64,000 bases of DNA from Parapedobacter sp037190485. Its GTDB lineage: Bacteria > Bacteroidota > Bacteroidia > Sphingobacteriales > Sphingobacteriaceae. The position numbers were made by a program, and so were the translations under genes. The stretch is taken from positions 62,001 through 126,000 of the forward strand of contig JBBCJB010000006.1 of the NCBI GenBank assembly GCA_037190485.1, in the 5' to 3' direction. Each line of letters starts with the position of its first letter. Within the stretch, counting starts at the first letter, position 1. Positions 26,609 to 35,682 of this stretch are shown piece by piece. A model generated the notes under the pieces. That model was not told where the DNA came from. It worked only from the letters and a program-made list of their open reading frames with translations, and ran no database searches.

Positions 26609-27799
26609 ATGAATATCTTACGAAATCTGACGTGGAAGGTTCTGTTTTCATCGGGGCTATTGTTTGTTGTTGGTTTGCCAGCTGTACGTGCACAGGAGCA
26701 GATAGCTGATCTGCAAATTGGGGATCCGGCTCCTGATTTCAATCTGCCCGGCATTGATGGCAAGACCTATTCGTTGGCGGATTTTGCTGCAGGAAAGTTG
26801 CTGATGGTATTTTTTACGTCAAACCATTGTCCGACGTCGCATGGCGTCGAGGAACGTTTATTTGCCTTTTTGGATGAGATGGATGAAAATGATCTGTCTT
26901 TTGTAGCCATCAATCCAAATCATCCTGATGGTTTGAGTGTGGATGAATTGAGTTATGGCATTTATAATGACGGATTCGAAGATATGATCCGTTATGCGGC
27001 AGATCGAGGATTTACCTTTCCGTATTTATATGACGGAGAGAAGCAGGACGTAGCAAAGGCTTACGGATGTTTGGCCACACCGCATGTGTTTATATTTGAT
27101 GAAAATCGTAGATTGCGTTATAAAGGACGTTTCGACGATTCGATGTATGCGGATGCCTCGACGGTAAAGTCAGCGGATGCCCGCAATGCGGTGCAGGCTT
27201 TGTTGACAGGCGGTGAGGTAGCGGTAGAAGTGACACAACCGATGGGCTGCTCAACGAAATGGCGTAGCAAGCAAGCCGGGATAAGCGCGAGGATGGCACA
27301 ATGGGATGAAATTCCCGTTGAAGTAGAATTGATGGACGCTGAAAAAGCTGCCAGGGTGCGAGCCAATGGGACTGACAATTTCCGTTTGATCAATGTCTGG
27401 GCCACGTGGTGCGTCCCTTGCGTGGAAGAGTTCCCGTTGTTGGTTTCCGCCGCAAGGCGGTTCGATTGGAGGAATTTTGATTTCATCAGCGTCAGTGTGG
27501 ATCATAAGGACCAAAAAGATAACGTCGTGAAGTTTTTACAGGAGCAAGGCGCCGGGTTGTCTGATCATGGCCGGGGGCGTGTAGCGGGAGACGGCAGGAC
27601 AACGAATAGTTATTTGTTTGAAGGGGGCAATGCGGATGAGTTGATGAAGGCATTGGATGATCGATGGCAGGGTGGCGTGCCCTACACGATCTTGGTCGAT
27701 CCAAAGGGAGAAGTGGTGTGGCGGAATCACGGCGTGGTGGATGAAGAGGAGATGCTCAGGCAGATCGTGGATGTTATGGGCTCACATTATATGCCTTGA
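26609..27799 (+). CDS. Double thioredoxin-fold exported protein (AhpC-like plus TlpA-like)
   Basis: 396-aa protein with a signal peptide (VLFSSGLLFVVGLPAVRAQ). Residues about 32-205 are a redoxin domain: GDPAPDFNLPGIDGKTYSL, FFTSNHCPTSHGVEERL where the usual CxxC is reduced to one Cys, and KAYGCLATPHVFIF. Residues about 245-390 are a second thioredoxin domain with WATWCVPCVEEFPLL (intact CVPC). The separate genes at 11455-12069 and 12081-12569 encode the same two domain types in the same neighbourhood order on one strand, so this is a natural fusion of the pair. Likely periplasmic disulfide or peroxide chemistry. Confidence 0.85.
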   Translation: MNILRNLTWKVLFSSGLLFVVGLPAVRAQEQIADLQIGDPAPDFNLPGIDGKTYSLADFAAGKLLMVFFTSNHCPTSHGVEERLFAFLDEMDENDLSFVAINPNHPDGLSVDELSYGIYNDGFEDMIRYAADRGFTFPYLYDGEKQDVAKAYGCLATPHVFIFDENRRLRYKGRFDDSMYADASTVKSADARNAVQALLTGGEVAVEVTQPMGCSTKWRSKQAGISARMAQWDEIPVEVELMDAEKAARVRANGTDNFRLINVWATWCVPCVEEFPLLVSAARRFDWRNFDFISVSVDHKDQKDNVVKFLQEQGAGLSDHGRGRVAGDGRTTNSYLFEGGNADELMKALDDRWQGGVPYTILVDPKGEVVWRNHGVVDEEEMLRQIVDVMGSHYMP

Positions 27800-27922
27800 A
27801 TGGGGTTTCTTGGTATTCGCGGCCAGTCTACAGTTCGCTGGGCAACTATTGCAAGATCTGGTTACCGGTTTGAAAACTCCGAGACCTTTCTATACAGGAC
27901 CGCCATAGTTGCCATTTCAACT

Positions 27923-28819
27923 TCAATTAAAACGCTCCCGAAACGCCAACGGTGTTTGGTTGGTCTTCGATTTAAACAATTTGCTGAAACTCTGCGAATG
28001 TTCGAAGCCTAGTTGGTAGGCAATTTCCGAAACGGAAAGATCCGTGGTGCTGAGTTTTTCTTTTGCTTTTTCGATGAGTTTTTCGTGGATGTGCTGTTGG
28101 GTGTTTTGTCCGGATAACGTTTTGAGCAAAGAAGCCAGGTACCCTTTGGAAACGTTCAGTCGATCCGCAATGGACTGGACCGTTGGCAAACCGGTCACCG
28201 CGGCATCGTTGAAATGATTATTGAGTATGTCTTCCATTTTTTCGAGCAATTGATGACCCGATTTTTTGCGGGTAATGAATTGTCGTTGGTAAAAACGTTC
28301 GGCATAATTGAGCAACGTGTCTATTTGCGAAACCATGATGTGCTGGCTGAACGCGTCGATGCCGGTTTGGTATTCCCTTTTGATGTTGGCAACGATACCG
28401 TTGAGGATTTCTTCTTCTTTGGCGGACAGGAACAACGCTTCGTGAATGGCATAATCGAAAAACTCGTATTTTCCGATGGCCCTTGCCAGAGGCGTGTTCC
28501 AAAGCAAATCGGGGTGCACCTTCAATAGCCAACCCGAGCGTTGCTCAACAGGGTTGGGATTGCGCTCAACGCTCAGGACCTGTCCTGGCGCGATGAAATA
28601 CATTACGCCTTCGTCGTAATCGTATTGCTGCTGCCCGTACCGCATTTTCCCTACGCCGCGCTTAAGCGAGATTGAATAGAAATCAAACACAAGGCTTTCC
28701 GTTTCCTGGGTTTCAAGCGGTATCGACGCATAGTCGATCACGCTGATCAAGGGGTGCTCCGGTTGCGGCAATCCCCGCAATCTATGAAACTCGCTGATGG
28801 TTTTTATCCGTGTCGGCAT
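27923..28819 (-). CDS. AraC-family transcriptional regulator
   Basis: 298-aa regulator with an N-terminal cupin-like sensor (GVMYFIAPGQVLSVERNP) and two C-terminal HTHs: TVQSIADRLNVSKGYLASLLKTLSG and SVSEIAYQLGFEHSQSFSKLFKSKTNQTP. It lies 11 bp downstream of the short-chain dehydrogenase gene on the same strand, so it may be cotranscribed and control it. Effector unknown. Confidence 0.88.
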   Translation of the reverse strand: MPTRIKTISEFHRLRGLPQPEHPLISVIDYASIPLETQETESLVFDFYSISLKRGVGKMRYGQQQYDYDEGVMYFIAPGQVLSVERNPNPVEQRSGWLLKVHPDLLWNTPLARAIGKYEFFDYAIHEALFLSAKEEEILNGIVANIKREYQTGIDAFSQHIMVSQIDTLLNYAERFYQRQFITRKKSGHQLLEKMEDILNNHFNDAAVTGLPTVQSIADRLNVSKGYLASLLKTLSGQNTQQHIHEKLIEKAKEKLSTTDLSVSEIAYQLGFEHSQSFSKLFKSKTNQTPLAFRERFN

Positions 28820-28830
28820 CGTGTTTGATT

Positions 28831-29604
28831 TTATAACGCCTGGCCGCCCGAAACCTCGATCCGTTGTCCGGTTATCCAGCCCGCATCATCGCTGCATAAG
28901 AACGCAACAACCGTACCGATATCGCTTGGCAAACCAACGCGTCCCAATGCGGTAAGGCTGGCAATGTGCGCATTGATTTCCTTGTTGTCGCGTGTTCTGC
29001 CACCGCCGAAATCGGTTTCGATAGCACCCGGAGCCAACACATTCACACGGATTTTTCTGGATCCCAATTCTTTTGCCAAATAACGGGTGAGCGTTTCCAC
29101 CGCTGCTTTCAACGAACCGTACACCGAAGTTCCGGGCATGGTTATTCTCGTCAATCCCGATGATATATTAACGATACCACCACCTTCGTTGAGGTAAGGC
29201 ACCAGTTTTTGGGTCAGGAAAAACGTGCCTTTGTAATGGATGTTGTAAGCAGCGTCCATTTGCTCCTCGGTGGTTTCTTCGGCCAGGGCATACAACGCCG
29301 TGCCGGCATTGTTCACCAGGAAATCAATCGTGGGATTCCCGTAAGTTTCGCTCAGGTACGCTGTCAGGTCCGTTGTGAAACCATCGAAAAGACGCGTGTT
29401 TGCCGTGTCCAGTCGAAATGCTTTGGCCTTTTGTCCGAGGACCTCGATTTCGCGCACCACCTCATCAGCGGCTGCGCCGTTGCTGTTGTAGGTAATGACC
29501 ACGTCCAGCCCTTTTTTGGCAATCGCCAACGCCATGTCTTTCCCGAGGCCACGGCTTCCACCTGTGATTAACGCTATTTTGGTCGTATTCATCGCTGCTT
29601 TCAT
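28831..29604 (-). CDS. Short-chain dehydrogenase/reductase (SDR)
   Basis: 257-aa NAD(P)-dependent oxidoreductase. TGGSRGLGKDMA is the cofactor-binding glycine motif, NNAGTALYAL the structural NNAG, with catalytic Ser in NISSGLTRI, Tyr and Lys in VYGSLKAAVETL, and the substrate-side PGAIETDFGGG. The start MKAAMNTTKIALITGG is supported by a GGAAAAC sequence a few bases before it; a longer reading with 17 extra residues exists. Substrate not known; the neighbouring AraC regulator suggests an induced catabolic or detoxification role. Confidence 0.9.
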   Translation of the reverse strand: MKAAMNTTKIALITGGSRGLGKDMALAIAKKGLDVVITYNSNGAAADEVVREIEVLGQKAKAFRLDTANTRLFDGFTTDLTAYLSETYGNPTIDFLVNNAGTALYALAEETTEEQMDAAYNIHYKGTFFLTQKLVPYLNEGGGIVNISSGLTRITMPGTSVYGSLKAAVETLTRYLAKELGSRKIRVNVLAPGAIETDFGGGRTRDNKEINAHIASLTALGRVGLPSDIGTVVAFLCSDDAGWITGQRIEVSGGQAL

Positions 29605-29873
29605 TGTTTTCCGAAATTGCTTTGTTTTGTTGGTACAAAGTTGAGCATAATCCACAAGGCAATTGTATCCAAAAGAAAGGTTCTTGTATCCAAAAGGAAG
29701 GGGGCGCGTTTATGCCGGAACTTAGGGACCACCGTGTAACTGGTCGATGAGTCCTTTGATATATTTACGCGAAGAAAAGCAATCCTACTAACCAGCAGTG
29801 TAGCCTTATTGACACAATTACCATCCCGACCCATGCTGTTTCTGCATACGCCGAGAAAGCGGAAATGTTTGGC

Positions 29874-30452
29874 TCACCCCTTCACGCAAATGATGATGCC
29901 CGATGCCCAATGCTGTTTCAACACCCATAGGTCCTCCCGGTTTTCCAGCGTTTGGATGAGGGCAAGGGCCTTTTCCTGATGGCCTTCCGGCCAATTGGGC
30001 TGCGGGAGCATGTCATCGACGATGTAGAATCCGCCAGGGCGCAACATGGCCAATACCTCGTCGAGCAGGAGGTACTTGCCGTGCCAGGTGTCGGCAAAGA
30101 TGTAATCGAAAGTCTTATCCGCATTTTGGGCCACCCAATCGGCGCCGTTCACCAGTTCCAAAGACAATCGGCCGTCATGGCCGAGGTGATCGCGGGCGAT
30201 GTCAAGCAAGGCGCCGTCGTGGTCTATGGAAACCAGCGACGAGTGGGCATCCATGCCATCCAGTATCCAGGAAGTCGCCAACCCGGAGCCGGTCCCTAAT
30301 TCCAGGAAGTTCCCGGCTGTTTTGCTCGCGGCCAGCGAGCGCAGGAGCGTGCACGTCAATACATCAGAAGGCATGGTAAAGCCAAGGCGTTCCGTGTCTT
30401 GCAGGATTGCCGCATAGGCCGCCGGGTATCGCTGGTTGGTGATGTTTTCCAT
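29874..30452 (-). CDS. Class I SAM-dependent methyltransferase
   Basis: 192-aa methyltransferase of the O-methyltransferase type. Motif I is FLELGTGSGLATSW, motif II VSIDHDGALLDIA, and DYIFADTWHGKYLL with DEVLAMLRPGGFYIVDDML corresponds to motifs IV-VI. Similar predicted O-methyltransferases act on small molecules. Single gene, no informative neighbours. The 220-bp gap after it holds no other gene I can support. Confidence 0.8.
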   Translation of the reverse strand: MENITNQRYPAAYAAILQDTERLGFTMPSDVLTCTLLRSLAASKTAGNFLELGTGSGLATSWILDGMDAHSSLVSIDHDGALLDIARDHLGHDGRLSLELVNGADWVAQNADKTFDYIFADTWHGKYLLLDEVLAMLRPGGFYIVDDMLPQPNWPEGHQEKALALIQTLENREDLWVLKQHWASGIIICVKG

Positions 30453-30562
30453 GAAGCAAGTATACGGATTTTTCTATTCCATACGCAGGCTTGAACAATC
30501 TACGCCCCCAATTACCTAACAACGCGCTTAGCGGATCCGTTTCGCGCACCTGTAGCTTACGC

Positions 30563-31768
30563 CTACAGTTCCCCCACGCGAACCGGTTCGGCCGCATCGG
30601 CGGTGCTGCCGTTGCCCAATTGCCCGAACGCATTGTAGCCCCAAGCCCATACCGAGCCATCCGTGGCCAGGGCGAGTACATGCCTCGAACCGGTGCCGGA
30701 AATCTGCGCGATCGGCGGCAGGCCCTTCACGGCCTCCGCCTTGTTGACGATGATGGGCTCCTCGATGGGGGTGAAGTCGTCCCAGCGTCCGTTTGTCACC
30801 GTGCCGCTGCGCCACACGCTGCCGTCTTCGTAAAGCACGACGGTTCCATTGCCAGCCGCGATCTGCCGGATAGGCTTGGTGGGAAATGCGGTCAGCCGCA
30901 CCGCGGTCCTGTGCCTGGCCAGCTGCAAGTCGGAATCGCCGAACTGGCTTTGCTCGTTGCTGCCCCACGCCCAAAGACTGCCATCTTCCAGCACCACCAA
31001 CACGTGTTGATGGCCAGCCGAGATCTGTTCGATGGCCCTGCCTTCCGGGAGTCCAGGTTGCAAGGTTACGATTCCTGTGTTTCCATTCAGGTGCGCGCCG
31101 GGTCCGTAAGCCGCCGATCCCCAGAAGCGCAGGGTGTTGTCGGCCATCACCGCAATCGAATACACGTCTGCCGGCGCAAGCAATTTCGCTTTTCCGGAGA
31201 GCGAGATGCTGGTTGGGCTCATCTTGGCCGAGGTCTCGCCCCTGGTAGGCGTTCCTGTCGCCTGGCCATCGTAGTTGAACCCCCATCCACTTACCGCCCC
31301 GCTGCCCTCATCGTGCGCGAGGAACAGGTCGAAGATTCCGCCATACAGCTTGACATTGCCCATGTCACGTACGCGGATGGGCGAGTACACGCCGGTCGGG
31401 CCGTCTCCCTGCACTTCCTCGCCCAATGCACTTTTATTTCCCCAGGCGTACCAAGCCCCGGCTTTCGTGCGGGCAAAGGCGGCGGAATTCGCCACGATTA
31501 ACGATTCAACATCTTTCAGGCCGGCTACCAGGCCAGGTTTGGAAACATCGCCAAGCTCGTGCCCATTGCCAAGCCCGCCATGGCCGTTCCTTCCCCAACT
31601 GAGCACCTCGCCGTTTTCGAGCAGCGCGAACGAGTTCCACAATCTGGCGTGCACCGATTTGACCCTTCTATCGCCGCCTGGCCCTTCCGGCTCCCGTTTT
31701 TTACAGGCGGATATCGAAAAAAGTACGGTAGTTGTCAATAAAAGTAGTCTAAAGGATGTTTTCATCAT
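30563..31768 (-). CDS. RCC1-repeat lipoprotein
   Basis: 401-aa protein, signal peptide with lipobox (LLLLTTTVLFSISAC). It has repeated RCC1-type blades built on the pattern 'GxVxxWGxNxxGxxG': EVLSWGRNGHGGLGNG, AWYAWGNKSALGE, AVSGWGFNYDGQ, SLWAWGSNEQSQFGD and SVWAWGYNAFGQLGNG. This predicts a beta-propeller on the cell surface or in the periplasm. Its role is unknown; bacterial RCC1 lipoproteins are often surface-binding proteins. The start is MMKTSFRLLL; an upstream ATG would add 12 residues. Confidence 0.85.
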   Translation of the reverse strand: MMKTSFRLLLLTTTVLFSISACKKREPEGPGGDRRVKSVHARLWNSFALLENGEVLSWGRNGHGGLGNGHELGDVSKPGLVAGLKDVESLIVANSAAFARTKAGAWYAWGNKSALGEEVQGDGPTGVYSPIRVRDMGNVKLYGGIFDLFLAHDEGSGAVSGWGFNYDGQATGTPTRGETSAKMSPTSISLSGKAKLLAPADVYSIAVMADNTLRFWGSAAYGPGAHLNGNTGIVTLQPGLPEGRAIEQISAGHQHVLVVLEDGSLWAWGSNEQSQFGDSDLQLARHRTAVRLTAFPTKPIRQIAAGNGTVVLYEDGSVWRSGTVTNGRWDDFTPIEEPIIVNKAEAVKGLPPIAQISGTGSRHVLALATDGSVWAWGYNAFGQLGNGSTADAAEPVRVGEL

Positions 31769-31969
31769 CGATTGAATTAGTTTCCAAATTATTTTGCCAT
31801 TCATTCACCTATCGTACAACGAGTGGAAAGGTCATCAACCATCCGCTACCCGGCAAGTCGACTCGATCGGGCGGACCTCAATGAGCGATCACGATTTGAC
31901 TCCTGACACAAGGCTGTCACTTTACATCCATAGGTTTGCATCATCAATTGATCTTCAAAAAGAATAAAA

Positions 31970-32542
31970 ATGGCAAACGGTGTATTTTATCCTCAGGATC
32001 GAACCGCATGGAGGCGATGGCTGGAGAAAAACCACCAGACCGAACAAGCTGTTTGGCTTGTCTATTACACGAAGAAGTCCAACATCGCTTCGATAAGTTG
32101 GCGCGAAGCCGTCGATGAAGCGCTTTGCTTCGGTTGGATCGACAGCACGAGGAAAACAATCGATGATTCTTCGTTCATGCAGCTTTTCAGCAAACGCAAA
32201 CCCAAAAGCATGTGGTCAAGAATCAACAAGGAAAAAGTCCAGCAACTCATTGACGGCGGACGAATGACACAAGCCGGATACGCATGCATAGCGGCCGCGA
32301 AACAAAACGGTTCCTGGACGATCCTGGACGAAATCGAAGACCTGGCGATCCCGAAAGATCTGGAAGATGCGTTCAAGCATCAAAAGGGTTCCAGGGATTT
32401 TTTCCTGGGTTTGAGTAAATCGACAAGGAAGATGATATTAAGCTGGATTATCCTTGCCAAACGACAGGAAACGCGACGGAAGCGCATCGCCGAAATCGCG
32501 GAATGCGCCGGGCAACAGCTCAAACCGAGGCACTTGCGGTAG
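31970..32542 (+). CDS. YdeI/OmpD-associated-type protein
   Basis: 190-aa cytoplasmic protein. The stretch WRRWLEKNHQTEQAVWLVYYTKKS, WREAVDEALCFGWIDS and SKRKPKSMWSRINKEKVQQLI is the hallmark of the YdeI family (bacteriocin-resistance/'YdhG-YjbR/YdeI'). A C-terminal helix with STRKMILSWIILAKRQETRRKRIAEIAE is typical. The family is linked to stress or antimicrobial resistance in some bacteria; biochemical role is unknown. Confidence 0.85.
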   Translation: MANGVFYPQDRTAWRRWLEKNHQTEQAVWLVYYTKKSNIASISWREAVDEALCFGWIDSTRKTIDDSSFMQLFSKRKPKSMWSRINKEKVQQLIDGGRMTQAGYACIAAAKQNGSWTILDEIEDLAIPKDLEDAFKHQKGSRDFFLGLSKSTRKMILSWIILAKRQETRRKRIAEIAECAGQQLKPRHLR

Positions 32543-32656
32543 GAGAGTTTTCGGAGCGTGAGGTTATGCCCCGTATTCCAACTGGTTCCTTCATTTCAAT
32601 TCCATATCCTTTCTAAGGAAAATACGGTTACCATTGTCGGCACTGCTATGGCTCGA

Positions 32657-32935
32657 CTATTTTACAACCCATTGCCCGCGGTTTCCGCCTTGCCTTTCGA
32701 TCAGGCCTTTGGCCCGTAGCGCATCGATGTGCTTACGGACTGCTGATACATTGATGTTGAGCCTTTCAGCTAGCTCGTTTCGTGTTATTTGTGGGTTTTG
32801 CGCTATGTGCTCAAAAACCTCCAGTTGCCTTTTCGTGATTATTGGGCCACCTATTGGGCCACCTATCGTACCACTCGATTTATCCGCTCCGGTTCCGGCA
32901 AAGCCAGGGCGTTCCGTGTCGCGCATGATATCCAT
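32657..32935 (-). pseudogene. C-terminal wHTH tail of an AlbA_2-type regulator
   Basis: The 92 residues contain a winged HTH (TRNELAERLNINVSAVRKHIDALRAKGLIER) preceded by a repetitive Gly-Pro linker (GGPIGGPIITK). This is the typical tail of AlbA_2/HATPase-type transcriptional regulators, whose N-terminal domains are missing. It could be a small stand-alone repressor, but the missing partner domains and the decayed surroundings argue for a remnant. Confidence 0.45.
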
Positions 32936-32984
32936 GTTACAGATATAAGGAAAAAGGTAACAGAATTGTAGCCTTCAATTTTTG

Positions 32985-33130
32985 TCAATGCGCGAACCGA
33001 ACACATTCCAATACCCTACTTACCCCGAAGGTCTGGAAAATCCCGGCCGACCCCAAGGTAAGCGTAATCCCCCACGGCCAGGAAATGACCGAACGCATCC
33101 CGGTGCAGATCAAGGTGAGCAAAGCGCACG
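32985..33130. repeat. Decayed repeated segments (OMP core copy 1 and MTERIPVQIKVSK copy 1)
   Basis: At 32990-33050 the minus strand gives GIGMCSVRALTKIEGY, related to the barrel core repeated at 33440, 42400 and 43000. Directly after, at about 33060-33150, the plus strand reads HGQEMTERIPVQIKVSKAHG; the same segment recurs at about 40285-40385. Both are fragments without start or stop context. Confidence 0.5.
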
Positions 33131-33329
33131 GTGACCGCAGTGGGGTAGCGATAGGTTGGGTCGCTCAATCAAATGACCGCCTGTACCTGGAGAATAAACG
33201 CCTGGGCCCCACATGCGGTCTAGGCGACAACGGCTTTCAAAATGTTGCTGGCGATGATCAGGGGGGAAGTTTAATCCTGTATATCAGGTCCCGTAGCCGG
33301 ATGGGCTGCGTGATTTTTAGTATCCGGCA

Positions 33330-33702
33330 AGTGGTATTGGATTCCCTAGGTCTTAACCTGTCTCCAATCAAACCGAATGCCTGCCTCTAAGGCGAATGAG
33401 TAGTTTGTCGATTTTCGCAATTTATAGCCTCCGGCTATAATCGACGTACGAACCAAACACTTTCCAATCCCGATTCTTACCTTGTGGGCATGGAAAATAG
33501 ACGCCACCTACGGATTCCCGTATTTCGCTTCGCAAGCCATCGCGTATTTTCGCGAAAGCATTATTTGCGAATCCGGAAGTTAAGTTTTAACTTGCACGCT
33601 ATAATACGATTATAAGCCCCCAGGCCTTTGCAGAAATTGTCAATGGATTAGGAATTAAAAATAGTTAACCAACGTAGTTACACCATAAACCCTTCAACCA
33701 CC
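33330..33702. repeat. Long degenerate direct repeat, copy 1 (R1)
   Basis: About 370 bp that match 42870-43255 over their length with several small differences. Shared landmarks include 'aatgcctgcctc', 'cgattttcgca', 'tataatcgac', 'catggaaaatagacg', 'ggattcccgtatttcgctt', 'catcgcgtattttcgcg', 'acgattataagcc' and 'cacaccgtaaaccc'-like ends. On the minus strand it encodes the end of an outer-membrane barrel (GYKLRKSTNYSFALEAGIRFDW), interrupted by stops. It ends at the start codon of the DUF2167 gene. Confidence 0.75.
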
Positions 33703-34656
33703 ATGCGTACACGTACCGTATACATCTGCCTTGCCGTAGCCCTGTTGTTCGGCTACACCCATGCCTACGCGCAGCCGCTCATGCCCGAAGAAGAACTGAG
33801 CGAGGAAGAACTCCTTGCATCCTACGCCCGGCAAGTCGACTCGATCGAGCGCACGTTCAGCTACCGGTACGATACCGTGGCCCTGAAAAGCGGCATCGCG
33901 ACAATCATCGTTCCCAAGGGGTTCAAGTACCTGGATGAGCAGCAGGCGCAGCGGGTGCTGGTCGACCTGTGGGGCAATCCGTATTACGAGGGCATGACGC
34001 TGGGCATGATCCTGCCGGAAGGGCAGGGGGTGATGGGCGACGACGGGTATGTGTTCAACATCGAGTACAACGAAATCGGATTCGTGAAGGACGATGATGC
34101 CGGTGACATCGATTACGATGAGTTGCTCGCGGACCTGCAGGAGGAGACCGCCGCCGCAAACAAGGAACGCGAGCAGGCGGGCTACCAGCCCGTCACCATC
34201 ATCGGCTGGGCCGCATCGCCTTATTATGACAAGGACCGCAAGATTCTGCATTGGGCCAAGGAGGCCAAGTTCGGCGACAGCGAGGAGCATACGCTCAACT
34301 ACAACATCCGTGTACTGGGCCGCAAGGGCGTGCTGGTTCTCAATGCCATCGGCGGCATGTCCAGCTACGGGCTTGTGGAGCGGGACGTGGCGCAGGTGCT
34401 GGATATCGTGCAGTTCAATGACGGGTATAAGTACGGCGACTTCAACCCGTCGGTGGATGAGGTGGCCAGCTGGACGATCGGGGGGCTGGTTGCGGGCAAG
34501 GTGCTGGCCAAGGCGGGTTTCTTCGCGTTCCTGCTCAAGTTCTGGAAGTTCATCGCGATCGGCGGAGTGGTGGCCGGGAGGTTCGTCTGGGCCAAGGTGA
34601 GGGGGAGGAAAACAAAGGCAAATGATGAGGAGGCAGGGAATCCTGGGGATGATTAA
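33703..34656 (+). CDS. DUF2167-family membrane protein
   Basis: 317-aa protein with a signal peptide (VALLFGYTHAYAQ). The exported part has the DUF2167 pattern: YRYDTVALKSGIATIIVPKGFKYLDE, RVLVDLWGNPYYEG, GMILPEGQGVMGDDGYVFNIEYNEIGFVKDDDA, and GWAASPYYDKDRKILHWAKEAKFG. A C-terminal hydrophobic pair (LVAGKVLAKAGFFAFLLKFWKFIAIGGVVAG) anchors it. Function unknown; similar proteins are found in many bacteria. It starts at the edge of repeat R1, whose last part may supply its promoter. Confidence 0.85.
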   Translation: MRTRTVYICLAVALLFGYTHAYAQPLMPEEELSEEELLASYARQVDSIERTFSYRYDTVALKSGIATIIVPKGFKYLDEQQAQRVLVDLWGNPYYEGMTLGMILPEGQGVMGDDGYVFNIEYNEIGFVKDDDAGDIDYDELLADLQEETAAANKEREQAGYQPVTIIGWAASPYYDKDRKILHWAKEAKFGDSEEHTLNYNIRVLGRKGVLVLNAIGGMSSYGLVERDVAQVLDIVQFNDGYKYGDFNPSVDEVASWTIGGLVAGKVLAKAGFFAFLLKFWKFIAIGGVVAGRFVWAKVRGRKTKANDEEAGNPGDD

Positions 34657-34835
34657 AGATGGCAAATCAGGTTGTCTTTGACGAAGGCAAGTAATGAGGC
34701 GAATATTCTTATATATTGGAAGTAGCTCCTGTCCTCGTCGGTCTCGAATTCGGCCTCGGGCGAGCCGTTGTTCGCCAGCGCCCGTTTGATGATGGGGATG
34801 CCGGTGGCCTTTTGCAGGATCAATTTTGTTTAGTG
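34653..34835 (-). pseudogene. C-terminal scrap of an AlbA_2-type ATP-binding regulator
   Basis: The minus strand codes LILQKATGIPIIKRALANNGSPEAEFETDEDRSYF, which matches the ending 'ASGVP.I...L..NGSP.P.FETDEDRTYF' of the AlbA_2/ATP-dependent DNA helicase-like regulators. Nothing of the N-terminal domains remains. One of at least three pieces of this family in the graveyard zone. Confidence 0.55.
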
Positions 34836-34869
34836 TATCATCGCCAGCGCACGATTTCAGCCGTTCCAC

Positions 34870-35682
34870 ATGGGTAAACACAATCCGAACATCCGTCGCC
34901 TTTGGGTCATCGCGGTTTTCCTGATGCTCTCGCATGAGGCGATGAACCAATTCTTCACCACCGTTTCAGCCCCGGTCACGCTCGCCGGGCAAATCGGACT
35001 TCGGGTCGTTGATGCGCTGGTCGGGGTCGGGGTCACGCTGGCTTTCGCCTCAGCCTTGGCCGCGCTCATTTCCTTGGTTCCTTACCGATCACGGAGATTC
35101 GGTACGAAATTCCGGTATACTGTTCCATTGGCCACCTGTCTCGTGGCCGGGGCGCTGTGTGCCTTTTCCGGATACCGGCTATACAAGCGCTACGTTTTCG
35201 GCGAATACGTGGCCGTTGCAAAGCCTCCGGTTCAGGACGAGCAAGTACAACTTTCCGCAGGTTCCGGCCAGAATGTTATCCATCACGCCTCCATCCAACC
35301 CTACCAACAGGTCGATAGCTTGATGAAATTGCTGGACGCGGGTTTCAGGGACGATATCCTGTTACAGCTCGACAGCATATGCCAGCGTAGCGACGGTGAC
35401 CTGGGGGAGGTCTTCCATTCATTAGGCGTTGAGTTGCTCACCGCGCATATGACTGACTACCTTCGTTATCTGGCCGCCCGTCCCAAATCATGCCTCAAGG
35501 GGCGTACGATCTTGGGGTTAAGCGCCGACATCGCCATTTACGACCGGCATGAACGTGATCACGCGCTCCGCGATCAAAAAGAGCGTATACGCTCGCTTGC
35601 CAGAAGGGAGCGACTTCCCGCAGATCTGGTTATGGTCTTGGAGCATGTATACACCCAAATCACACCGGAGCTATTCGATTGA
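34870..35682 (+). CDS. Hypothetical membrane protein
   Basis: 270-aa protein not recognised as any family. Two or three hydrophobic segments occupy the N-terminal third (LWVIAVFLMLSHEAM, VDALVGVGVTLAFASALAALISL, VPLATCLVAGALCAFSGYRLY), followed by a soluble helical part of about 150 residues with many charged residues. It overlaps the start of the next gene by one base (TGATG), so the two form a pair. Confidence 0.6.
   Translation: MGKHNPNIRRLWVIAVFLMLSHEAMNQFFTTVSAPVTLAGQIGLRVVDALVGVGVTLAFASALAALISLVPYRSRRFGTKFRYTVPLATCLVAGALCAFSGYRLYKRYVFGEYVAVAKPPVQDEQVQLSAGSGQNVIHHASIQPYQQVDSLMKLLDAGFRDDILLQLDSICQRSDGDLGEVFHSLGVELLTAHMTDYLRYLAARPKSCLKGRTILGLSADIAIYDRHERDHALRDQKERIRSLARRERLPADLVMVLEHVYTQITPELFD

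Noticed and set aside
33085..33390. A 101-codon plus-strand gene (MTERIPVQIKVSKAHG...)
   Set aside because: The first part is a repeat present again at 40300 without an open frame, and the later part overlaps the decayed barrel repeat R1. It is most likely an accidental frame over remnants.
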